The notes under the pieces are model-generated. The model made no database searches and was not told the origin of the DNA. It was given only the letters and a program-made list of their open reading frames with translations. The position numbers were made by a program, and so were the translations under genes. A stretch of 64,000 bases of DNA from Nitrospira sp. (GTDB taxonomy: Bacteria; Nitrospirota; Nitrospiria; Nitrospirales; Nitrospiraceae). Below, in pieces: positions 1-7,771 of this stretch; the first letter of the stretch is position 1; each line of letters opens with the position of its first letter. The stretch lies in assembly GCA_018242665.1 (NCBI GenBank), contig JAFEBL010000015.1, forward strand, positions 1 through 64,000, written 5' to 3'.

Positions 1-1
1 C

Positions 2-1960
2 AACGACGCGCCGACGGACTTGAATCTCTCAGCGAACACCGTCGCCGAGAATGCGGCCAACGGGACCGTCGTGGGCACGATCACCGGGGTGGACGTGGAC
101 GCGGGCGACACGAAGGCCTACAGTCTGACGGATAACGCCGGGGGCCGGTTTGCGATCAACAGCGCGACGGGCGTGATCACGGTGGCCAACAGCACGCTGT
201 TGAACTACGAAGCGGCGACCAGCCACAGCGTGACGGTACGGATTACCGACCGGGCCGGGGCGACCTATAGCGAGACCTTCACGATCAATGTCACCAACGT
301 CAATGAAGCGCCGGCGGGGACCAATAGTACGGTCACCATCAACGAGGATACGACGCACACGCTGACGGCGGCGAACTTCGGGTTCAGCGACGTGGACGCC
401 GGCGACAGCTTCAGTGCTGTCCGGATCGATACGCTGCCGACGGCCGGCACGTTGCGGCTCTCGGGTGTGGCGGTGACCGCCGGGCAGGTGATCTCGGTGG
501 CCGACGTCACGGCCGGCAACTTGGTGTTCACCCCGGTCGCCAACGCCAACGGGACGGGCTATGCCCGGTTCACCTTCTCGGTGCGGGACAGTGTCAACGC
601 CTATGACCCGACGCCCAATACTTTGACCGTCAACGTCACGGCGGTCAACGACGCGCCGGTGCTGGTGGTGAACAGCGGAAGCACGGTTGCGGAGGGCGGG
701 ACGGATATTATCAGCAGCAGTGAGTTGGCTGTGACTGACGTGGACGATGCGGCCGCGCAACTGACCTTCTCCGTTGGTACCGGTCCCGCGCATGGCCGTC
801 TGGAACTGACGACAACCCCGGGGGTATCGGCGATGTCCTTCACACAAGCCGATATCGCGGCGAATCGTCTCCTGTATGTGCACGACGGATCGGAAACGAC
901 CGGAGACAGTTTCACGTTTACCGTAACGGATGCAGCAGGCGCCTCGGTGGGAGCCACCACCGTGACCTTGACGATCATACCTGTCAACGACGCACCCACG
1001 ATCATTAGCGACGGCGGCGGCGCCACCGCTGCCATCAACGTGGCGGAACATGTCAGCGCGGTCACGATCGTCAGCGGGATCGATGCCGATCTGCCGGCAC
1101 AATCGCTCTCGTACAGCGTCAGCGGCGGTGTCGATCAGGCCTTGTTTACGATCGACGCCACGACCGGAGCCCTGAGTTTTGTCGCGCCATCGAACTTCAG
1201 CGCGCCCGCCGATTCGAACGGGGACAATGTTTACGTCGTCCAGGTGCGAGTCACGGATTCACAAGGCGCGAGTGCCACTCAAACGCTGCACGTGACGGTC
1301 ACGGATGTCGCCGAAAGCAAGGTGCCTACGGCGCTCCCTCCCTCTCTCGTTCCCATCGCGCCACCGGTTGCGTTTGCGCCTACTCCGGCCTCCGCTCCGT
1401 ACCCTCTTGCCGCGACAGGGCCTACGGTGGAACCAATCGCGCTCGGTACGAGGTTTGTGCCCGAAGAGGTGGGTCTTCGAATGGCGCAACAACCTTCCAG
1501 AGAAGTGGCATTTCGGCCGGAGGAGCCGCATCAGGTATCAGCCTCGACCCACCGGGAACATGATGAGGGAAGACTCGATGAGAAGCGTCAGCCGCCACCA
1601 ACTTCGCGCCCCGCGACGGAGATGTATGCGGACGACCGGCATGAACGACTCTCATCAGACGCGTTGAGCGACCTGCTCTTTGCTAAGTTGGACAGGGTGA
1701 TCGAGGAACTGCACAAGGCGCTGTCGGTTGAGGTGGAAGATATCCCCTATAGGACAAAAATCGAGGCGGCTGCCGGTACGGCGCTCTCCATCAATTTCGT
1801 GGCCTGGGCTATGCGGAATACGGCGCTCGCGGCGAGCCTGTTTGCGATGGTTCCGCACCAGGAGAAACTCGCCGGCCTGTCGATGGCGGCGCCGTATGGC
1901 GGCGAACGGAAGAGGCGGCAGCACACCCGGTTCGAAGGGGAAGGCAGAGAAGCAGGATAA
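2..1960 (+). CDS. Cadherin-like repeat surface protein, 3' end (5' partial)
   Basis: The reading frame is open to the left edge, so this is the C-terminal part of a longer protein. Four extracellular Ig/cadherin-like repeats of 100-115 residues follow each other, each closed by an NDAP or NEAP linker (about codons 1-4, 102-106, 218-222, 330-334), with the usual DVDAGD/DADLP calcium-type acidic loops. A Pro-rich linker (about codons 440-480) follows, then a charged stretch, and near the end a hydrophobic segment (about codons 590-615) with a basic tail rich in Arg and Lys. That end looks like a membrane anchor and not like a glycine-rich type I secretion signal or LPXTG. Likely role: adhesion or cell-surface structure, inferred from the repeat type only. 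Confidence 0.85.
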   Translation, partial: NDAPTDLNLSANTVAENAANGTVVGTITGVDVDAGDTKAYSLTDNAGGRFAINSATGVITVANSTLLNYEAATSHSVTVRITDRAGATYSETFTINVTNVNEAPAGTNSTVTINEDTTHTLTAANFGFSDVDAGDSFSAVRIDTLPTAGTLRLSGVAVTAGQVISVADVTAGNLVFTPVANANGTGYARFTFSVRDSVNAYDPTPNTLTVNVTAVNDAPVLVVNSGSTVAEGGTDIISSSELAVTDVDDAAAQLTFSVGTGPAHGRLELTTTPGVSAMSFTQADIAANRLLYVHDGSETTGDSFTFTVTDAAGASVGATTVTLTIIPVNDAPTIISDGGGATAAINVAEHVSAVTIVSGIDADLPAQSLSYSVSGGVDQALFTIDATTGALSFVAPSNFSAPADSNGDNVYVVQVRVTDSQGASATQTLHVTVTDVAESKVPTALPPSLVPIAPPVAFAPTPASAPYPLAATGPTVEPIALGTRFVPEEVGLRMAQQPSREVAFRPEEPHQVSASTHREHDEGRLDEKRQPPPTSRPATEMYADDRHERLSSDALSDLLFAKLDRVIEELHKALSVEVEDIPYRTKIEAAAGTALSINFVAWAMRNTALAASLFAMVPHQEKLAGLSMAAPYGGERKRRQHTRFEGEGREAG

Positions 1961-2095
1961 GGTCGTGGCAGCAGTCCAGCCAATCATCTCTCTCCCAGTT
2001 GCCGCTTTAGAAACGAAGGGTTGGAACCGATACAGGTAACCGAAGGGCTTCGCAACGGCGAGACGCGACAGGCGTCGTAAGGAGGATCGTCCATC

Positions 2096-2953
2096 ATGCC
2101 ATCGGCGCAAGAACTGATTATGTCCTGCACGAATGTCTTTACTCTGCCGGAGATTTATTTTCGTGTCCGTGATGTGGTCGACAATCCCGATTCCACGATG
2201 GATGATCTGGCGCGCGTGCTCAAAATGGATCCGGGCATCTCGGCCCGCATGCTCAAGATCGTCAACAGTCCTCTCTATGGGTTTCCCAAGCAGGTCGATA
2301 CGGTGACGCGCGCGGTAAACTTGCTCGGCATGCAGGCGGTGCGCGATCTCGTCACCGCGACGACCGTCGGCCGCAGCTTCAGCGGCATGACCGTGCAGAT
2401 CATGGACCTGTCGGCCTACTGGCGCAAAAGCGTGCTCTGTGCATTGATGGCGGGCAAGGTCGCCAAGGCCTGTGGCATCGAAGACAGTGAGCGGTTTTTC
2501 ATTGAAGGGCTCCTCCGCGACATCGGACATCTGGTGCTGTACCAGACGATTCCAGAACGCGCACAGTCGGCCTTGATCGAAGCCGGGAATCTCGGGGAAC
2601 CCTTGGCGGAAGTCGAGCAGTCGAACTTCGGGTGTGATTTCACGGAAGTGGGTGCCGAACTCATTCATTCTTGGGGCATGCCCGTTCAAATCGAGCAGGC
2701 GATCCGGCATCAGTTGTGTCCGGAGGAGGCCGGTGAGTATGCGCTCCACGCGTCGATGGTGCACCTTGCCGGGGTCGTCGTCGATCATGCGGAAAAGCAT
2801 CCCGCGCAGGCGCTGCAGGAAGTGCTCTTTCACACATCAGCCATACAGACGACGAACTTCAAGGCAGAGCAGTGGCCGACGTTGCTGGAAGACGCGACGC
2901 AGCAACTCCAGGAAACCGTGAAGTTGTTCAGCCCCGTGGCCTTGGCTGCCTAG
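2096..2953 (+). CDS. HDOD domain protein
   Basis: A 285-residue single-domain HDOD protein. The segment DPGISARMLKIVNSPLYGFP (about residues 45-64) and the following helix with AVNLLGMQAVRDLV are the hallmark of HDOD proteins. The family is related to HD phosphohydrolases but usually lacks catalytic metal ligands and works as a signalling or scaffold module, often with response regulators. A strong ribosome site (AAGGAGG, 10 bases before ATG) supports the start. It stands alone between the cadherin-repeat gene and the VIT-type transporter, so its partner is not apparent here. Confidence 0.88.
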   Translation: MPSAQELIMSCTNVFTLPEIYFRVRDVVDNPDSTMDDLARVLKMDPGISARMLKIVNSPLYGFPKQVDTVTRAVNLLGMQAVRDLVTATTVGRSFSGMTVQIMDLSAYWRKSVLCALMAGKVAKACGIEDSERFFIEGLLRDIGHLVLYQTIPERAQSALIEAGNLGEPLAEVEQSNFGCDFTEVGAELIHSWGMPVQIEQAIRHQLCPEEAGEYALHASMVHLAGVVVDHAEKHPAQALQEVLFHTSAIQTTNFKAEQWPTLLEDATQQLQETVKLFSPVALAA

Positions 2954-3104
2954 TCTGTTGTCCCTTCCGCCGGCGGCACGCACCGCGAGTCGACCGAATC
3001 CTCTCGTCCCCTCTCACGTGTCGTTCGCGACAAGCCGACTCCTCGCCTTGACCCTCGCGCTCAAGACGCGTACACAAGCAGGCTCAATCTGAAGGAGAGG
3101 GCCT

Positions 3105-3800
3105 ATGTCGCACGCGCCTCACATGGAAACGCATTTCACGGCCACCGCGACCGTACGCGATATCGTGATCGGTATGGCAGACGGATTGACGGTGCCCTTT
3201 GCGCTGGCGGCCGGCCTGTCCGGCACCGTGACCTCGTCGGGGTTGGTGGTCACGGCCGGCCTCGCGGAGATTGCCGCCGGTTCGATCGCCATGGGCCTTG
3301 GGGGGTATCTGGCTGCCAGGACGGAAGCCGAGCACTACGCCGCTGAACGGTTGCGTGAGCTGCGCGAGACCGAGCATATCCCGGACCGGGAAGCCGATGA
3401 AGTGTATGAGATCTTTCGCGGATATGGATTGGACAGAGAACAGATTGTGCCCTTGGTGGAAACGCTGCAGGCCAATCCCACTCGCTGGGTGGATTTTATG
3501 ATGCGGTTTGAATTAGGCCTAGAGGCGCCGGATCCCAGACGCGGGCGGCTCAGCGCCTGGACAATTGCCCTCGCCTATGTCGCAGGTGGCTTGATTCCGT
3601 TATTCCCTTACATGGTGGTACAGGATGTGCGAATGGGTCTCTGGTGGTCCGCCGCAGTCACCCCGCTGGCCTTGTTCCTGTTCGGGTACGTGAAGAGCCG
3701 ATTCACGGGAGCGCCTCCGTGGCGAGGTGGGTTCCAGACGGTGATGGTCGGCGGTCTGGCCGCAGCAGCGGCTTTCGGAATCGCGCGGCTCATCGGGTGA
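3105..3800 (+). CDS. VIT1/CCC1-family iron/manganese transporter
   Basis: 231 residues. The N-terminus (about 14-60: VRDIVIGMADGLTVPFALAAGL, then the EIAAGSIAMGLGGYLA segment) matches transmembrane helices 1-2 of the VIT1/CCC1 family, which moves Fe2+ or Mn2+ across membranes. A cytosolic acidic helical section (about 65-135, many Glu) corresponds to the metal-binding domain of this family, followed by three more hydrophobic helices to the C-terminus. Ribosome site GAAGGAGAGG just before the ATG. Bacterial members are thought to export or sequester iron; direction cannot be read from sequence. Confidence 0.88.
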   Translation: MSHAPHMETHFTATATVRDIVIGMADGLTVPFALAAGLSGTVTSSGLVVTAGLAEIAAGSIAMGLGGYLAARTEAEHYAAERLRELRETEHIPDREADEVYEIFRGYGLDREQIVPLVETLQANPTRWVDFMMRFELGLEAPDPRRGRLSAWTIALAYVAGGLIPLFPYMVVQDVRMGLWWSAAVTPLALFLFGYVKSRFTGAPPWRGGFQTVMVGGLAAAAAFGIARLIG

Positions 3801-3843
3801 CGGCGCGTTTACTTTCCTTCCCTCGCCTCGTTAGACTGCGGAC

Positions 3844-5607
3844 ATGGCCATTGAGCAGCCTTCGTCCGCACCGTCCGTCCAACCGGTTTCGACCGAGCCG
3901 GTCGATCGTGTGATCGCCTATCATGTTCGAACCAAGCATCACTTTGATCGGTATGCGAAGTCGTCGGGTTTTTTGGATTGGGCGAATCAGCCCAATCCGT
4001 TCCGCCGATTCGAGGGCACGCGCCTGATGCCGCTGCCGTTGCTCGGGCCCGATGACGAACCACGGTCGCCCTCCTACGAGGCCATCTATCGATCGGGCTC
4101 GGTCGCCTCTCAGCCGCCGACCATTCGGACCCTTTCCCGATTTTTCGAACTCGCGCTTGGTTTGTCGGCTTGGAAGAGAGCAGGGGAGTCGGAATGGGCT
4201 CTGCGCAACAATCCGTCGTCGGGCAATCTTCATCCGACGGAAGGGTATGTGCTGCTCCCACCGCGTGATGAATGGGAACTGCCGCCCGGTCTGTACCACT
4301 ATGCTCCCAAGGAACATGGACTGGAGTTGCGGAGCGAGTGCCCTCCTGAATCGATCACGAAGCTGCTGGCCGGGTTTCCACCAGGCGCCTTCTTGTTCGG
4401 CCTTTCGTCCGTCCATTGGCGGGAGGCCTGGAAGTATGGCGAGCGGGCGTTTCGCTATTGCAACCACGATGTCGGACATGCGCTCGGGTCGGCGAGGATT
4501 GCGGCTGCCACGCTGGGGTGGAAGATGGCCTTGCTCGACGGCGTGGATCAAAATCACGTGGCGTTGGTGCTGGGCACACACCGGGCAGAGGACTATGGGG
4601 AGGCCGAGCCGGAACATCCCGATTGCCTGGCGGTGATCTGGCCTCAAGAACGCGTGAGCCGTGATGCGTCGTTGGTGACAGGCGAGACAGCGGATCTGCC
4701 GTTGTGTCTGGATCCGGCGGCGGTGAAAGATCTGGTGGCCGGACCCTGGCATGGCAAGGCCAATCGATTGAGCCGGGAGCATGGGGTTCACTGGGATGCC
4801 ATCGATGAAGCGGCAGAGGCCTCGTGGAAGACATCTGTGGAACCGCGTGCCATACACCCTTCGCAGAGCTTGTTTCTGTCCGGGAGGGGGCATATTTCAC
4901 ACACGGCGGTCGGCGCAGCGGCGATCATCAGGCAGCGCCGCAGCGCCGTGGCCTTCGATGCGCGGACGGCCATGCCGTCCACTACATTTTTTCACATCCT
5001 ACAACAGCTGATGCCGCAGGCCGGTATGCCGCAGCTCGACCGTCCCATGCCCTGGGATCTGTTGCCCTGGGAGCCGGCGATCCATCTGATACTGTTCGTG
5101 CACCGCGTGGAGGGCCTGATGCCGGGGCTTTACGTGTTGGCGCGTGATCCGAAGAAGGTGCCGCTGCTGCAGCAGGCGATGAATCCTGAATTGGAGTGGA
5201 CCCCGGTGCCTGGTTGTCCGAACGATCTTCCGTTGTACTGGCTGCTGCAAGGCAATGCGCAGCGCCTGGCCGCCCAAGTCAGCTGCCATCAGGGCATTGC
5301 GGGCGACAGCGCATTTTCGCTCGGCATGCTGGCGGAGTTTGAGGGCCGCTTGCGGCAGGGGGGAGCCTGGTGGTATCCACGATTGTTCTGGGAAGCCGGG
5401 TTGGTCGGCCAGGTCTTCTATCTGGAAGCAGAGGCCGTCGGCCTGCGCGGGACCGGCATCGGCTGTTTTTTCGATGATCCGGTGCATGAGATCGTCGGGA
5501 TCAAGGACTTGGCACTCCAGTCGCTGTATCACTTTACGATCGGCGGGCCAGTGGACGACGGGCGGCTGCTGACCTTGCCGCCCTACTATCACCTCCAGCG
5601 TGCCTGA
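3844..5607 (+). CDS. SagB/ThcOx-type dehydrogenase, two nitroreductase-like domains
   Basis: 587 residues with two copies of the FMN-dependent nitroreductase fold. The first half (about 20-280) has the phrase LRNNPSSGNLHPTEGYVL, characteristic of SagB-type oxidases; the second (about 350-585) has IRQRRSAVAFD near its start and GLRGTGIGCFFDDPVHEIVG near its end. SagB-type enzymes oxidise azoline rings to azoles in ribosomal peptide maturation, but many stand-alone double-domain members have unknown substrates. No cyclodehydratase, YcaO protein or precursor peptide lies nearby. It starts 43 bases after the VIT gene and is followed at 53 bases by an unknown gene on the same strand. No clear ribosome site precedes the chosen ATG. 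Confidence 0.82.
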   Translation: MAIEQPSSAPSVQPVSTEPVDRVIAYHVRTKHHFDRYAKSSGFLDWANQPNPFRRFEGTRLMPLPLLGPDDEPRSPSYEAIYRSGSVASQPPTIRTLSRFFELALGLSAWKRAGESEWALRNNPSSGNLHPTEGYVLLPPRDEWELPPGLYHYAPKEHGLELRSECPPESITKLLAGFPPGAFLFGLSSVHWREAWKYGERAFRYCNHDVGHALGSARIAAATLGWKMALLDGVDQNHVALVLGTHRAEDYGEAEPEHPDCLAVIWPQERVSRDASLVTGETADLPLCLDPAAVKDLVAGPWHGKANRLSREHGVHWDAIDEAAEASWKTSVEPRAIHPSQSLFLSGRGHISHTAVGAAAIIRQRRSAVAFDARTAMPSTTFFHILQQLMPQAGMPQLDRPMPWDLLPWEPAIHLILFVHRVEGLMPGLYVLARDPKKVPLLQQAMNPELEWTPVPGCPNDLPLYWLLQGNAQRLAAQVSCHQGIAGDSAFSLGMLAEFEGRLRQGGAWWYPRLFWEAGLVGQVFYLEAEAVGLRGTGIGCFFDDPVHEIVGIKDLALQSLYHFTIGGPVDDGRLLTLPPYYHLQRA

Positions 5608-5660
5608 CTGCACAGCGCGGAATCTGAACGAAAGACGAGCGACGAAGGAACAAACCGACG

Positions 5661-6518
5661 ATGTTCAAGATTAAGAAGAAGATCGAAAAACCAAAACCAC
5701 CCATTCTGTACAACGTCATCGAGGACTACTCGGAGTTTGACGCTCCCGGGAACGTGACGGTCTGTGCGATGACGTTTCCGGAGAACCTGGCGGGCCATGC
5801 CAAGATTCTGTCGGAAAGCTACGAGGTGCCGCTCGAGGAGATGACGCGACTGCTGACCGACGGCGGCGTGTATGTCTACCCGCAGGTCGGCGGGCTGCTT
5901 ACGCGGGGTCTCTTTGCTTGCCGTGTGGATGCGAGTGGCGCGTCTCCGAAACAGACCTGGGTGTTGGACCTCATGCAATTTGCGGAAGCCGAACAGTTGG
6001 CTCGGGCGAGGGCAATGTCTCTGCTGGAGGCGGCCACGGATGTATTCAATCGCACGCTGCCGGAGGAGTTGAAGACCAAGCTCTCACAGAAAAATCTTGG
6101 ACTCGATTATCGCACGCTGGACCGCGCCGTCGCGAAGGGCGGCGACATCAAGTTCATCGACTTCCGCAAGGATTGGTCGCCGCATTTCAAACGGCTCTGC
6201 ATCATGCCCGATGGACGGCTCGTGGAAACGGGAGGGCTCGAGGAGTTTGCCCAGCTTCATCAGATCACGGCGGCGCAGGCGAAGAAACTCGTCGAAGAGG
6301 GCGGGACCATGGAGGTGGCCGGCGGGGAAGTGCTCGCCTGTCAGATTGTGAACGGGCAGCCGGCCGTCGCGCGGTTCAGCGCGAAGAATTACAGCAAGGC
6401 CAAGGAATTGGTCGCCTCCAAGGGCCTGCATGTGATGGATGCCTTGAGCGAGGTTGCCTACAACGATGCCACGATGATGCGGACCCTGCAGCGGAAAGAC
6501 CTGGGGGCTCGAATCTAG
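5661..6518 (+). CDS. Conserved hypothetical protein
   Basis: 285 residues; I do not recognise the family. No signal peptide or membrane segment; it begins with a strongly basic stretch (MFKIKKKIEKPKP) and is predicted soluble and mixed alpha/beta. The middle (about 105-150) is helical and charged, and the C-terminal part contains two repeated short beta-like segments around LCIMPDGRLVETGG and GEVLACQIVNGQPAV. Same strand and close behind the SagB-type gene, so co-transcription is plausible. An AAGGA ribosome site lies 12 bases before the ATG. Function not inferred. Confidence 0.7.
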   Translation: MFKIKKKIEKPKPPILYNVIEDYSEFDAPGNVTVCAMTFPENLAGHAKILSESYEVPLEEMTRLLTDGGVYVYPQVGGLLTRGLFACRVDASGASPKQTWVLDLMQFAEAEQLARARAMSLLEAATDVFNRTLPEELKTKLSQKNLGLDYRTLDRAVAKGGDIKFIDFRKDWSPHFKRLCIMPDGRLVETGGLEEFAQLHQITAAQAKKLVEEGGTMEVAGGEVLACQIVNGQPAVARFSAKNYSKAKELVASKGLHVMDALSEVAYNDATMMRTLQRKDLGARI

Positions 6519-6654
6519 CCGCCTCTCAACCCTCGCATATTCGCACGGCCTCAACACACACTCCCAACGGTTGGGGCATCGCATGCCAGTCCTGCGTGGC
6601 TTGCCGAATAGGGCCCAGTCGCTGCCGGTACAGGTCCTGGTGGATCAGTCTCGG

Positions 6655-7098
6655 TTATGACGCAGGTTCCGCCGCTCCCGCCGTTCTTCGCAACGAGGAC
6701 TCGCCCAGCTTCATGCCGATGTAGGCGCCCAGGACATTGTCTAGTAAATCGAGGAGCGACGTGCTCCGGTTGTGACAATAGACCTGGTAGTACTCGATCC
6801 CGAATGACAGGGTGAAGGCCAGGAGCATGACCAGGCGAGGCGAGATACGTTTGTCCGCGCTGCCATGCAGGCTTCCCAGGAGGCCGAAGGGGATAAACAA
6901 GAAGATGTTGGCGACGGCATCGATGCCCAGATCCAACAGGATCGCGGGGGAACTCAATTGATCCGGGGTCGGGACCCAGCGAATGTATTGCCAGTGCGCA
7001 TGACCGACGAAATTACGCAGGGGAAGGACGCCGACGAGCAGGATGACGATGCTCCAGGCATACCACAGCATCGATGCGCGAGAAGAGATCAGCGACAC
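6655..7098 (-). CDS. VanZ-like membrane protein
   Basis: 147 residues with four hydrophobic helices. The stretch DAVANIFLFIPFGLLGSL followed by LAFTLSFGIEYYQVY and a final STSLLDLLDNVLGAYIGM is the VanZ-family signature (asparagine-phenylalanine and glutamate-tyrosine-Q motifs, then the D-x-x-N-xx-G-xx-G motif). VanZ proteins are small integral membrane proteins linked to glycopeptide tolerance in some hosts; most environmental members are uncharacterised. Start is a GTG. A CTAG-box-like element (7162-7179) lies 64 bases upstream on its own strand. Confidence 0.82.
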   Translation of the reverse strand: MSLISSRASMLWYAWSIVILLVGVLPLRNFVGHAHWQYIRWVPTPDQLSSPAILLDLGIDAVANIFLFIPFGLLGSLHGSADKRISPRLVMLLAFTLSFGIEYYQVYCHNRSTSLLDLLDNVLGAYIGMKLGESSLRRTAGAAEPAS

Positions 7099-7161
7099 GA
7101 GAGCCTGATGTGGGCGGTCTGCTGCACGGCCGATTCTTGCAGACTCGGCGGCGGCGTTTCC

Positions 7162-7179
7162 ACTAGTTTTTCCGATTGG
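7162..7179 (-). promoter_or_regulatory. CTAG-box-like element upstream of the VanZ-like gene
   Basis: On the minus strand this reads CCAATCGGAAAAACTAGT followed by GG. The right half matches the element found many times after 24.7 kb; the left half does not. It resembles the half-conserved sites at 34973 and 43119 (CGGAAAAACTAG and CGCCAAAACTAG). An outlier in location, so lower confidence. Confidence 0.35.
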
Positions 7180-7220
7180 ACTACTCGTGAGATGCGGCCA
7201 CGCGCGTGGCCGAGGGGAAA

Positions 7221-7586
7221 CTACTTCTGAGCCAGTTCGGCTTCGACCGCGCTCAGCATGTCCTTGAGATCGAACGGTTTTTCAAAGGTCCGATGGGCAC
7301 CGAACAACCGCGCGATATCTAAGAAGTTACGATCTCCCTGCGCGCCGGTCATGGCGATGATTTTGGTGTCCATATATTCGCGGGTGAGTTGCAGCGTGGC
7401 TTCCAGTCCGTCCACTTCCGGCATCAACAAGTCCATGATCAGTAGATCGGCCTTGTGCTTCTGATAGAGATCCAACGCTTCGCGCCCATCCTTCGCCTCG
7501 ACGACTTTGTGTCCTGATCGTTCCAGGACCTCGCGCAGGAGGCCGCGGATGGAAGGTTCGTCGTCGATCACCATGATGGTCGCCAT
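7221..7586 (-). CDS. Single-domain response regulator (CheY-like)
   Basis: 121 residues, receiver domain only. The acidic pair is in VIDDEPSIRG (about 6-12), the phospho-acceptor Asp in LLIMDLLMPEVDG (about residue 53), the switch Thr in KIIAMTG (about 81), and the Lys in FEKPFD (about 103). No output domain, so it probably acts by protein contact or in a phosphorelay. Ribosome site GAGGAG seven bases before ATG. No kinase is adjacent. Confidence 0.92.
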   Translation of the reverse strand: MATIMVIDDEPSIRGLLREVLERSGHKVVEAKDGREALDLYQKHKADLLIMDLLMPEVDGLEATLQLTREYMDTKIIAMTGAQGDRNFLDIARLFGAHRTFEKPFDLKDMLSAVEAELAQK

Positions 7587-7771
7587 AACTGCTCCTCAGG
7601 AAGATATCAGATTGTCGTCTCGGCAGAGGGGCTGCGACAGGCAGGGACTGTGCAAACACCTCAACTCGTAGATGAAGCTTACCGCCGAGATGAAAGTCTG
7701 TCCAGGAAAGAGTCGGAAGCGGGAGGGAATTGATCACCTGGCCGGCTGATTCCTGTCGATTCCCTAAGTGG

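Noticed and set aside
29-1102. 357-codon minus-strand open frame opposite the cadherin repeats
   Set aside because: Arg/His-rich shadow of the GC-rich plus-strand gene; the repeats and linkers on the plus strand are far more convincing.
1655-2833. 392-codon minus-strand frame
   Set aside because: Covers the end of the cadherin gene and most of the HDOD gene in antisense; no recognisable domain.
3790-4893. 367-codon minus-strand frame
   Set aside because: Antisense to the SagB-type gene, low-complexity Arg-rich translation.
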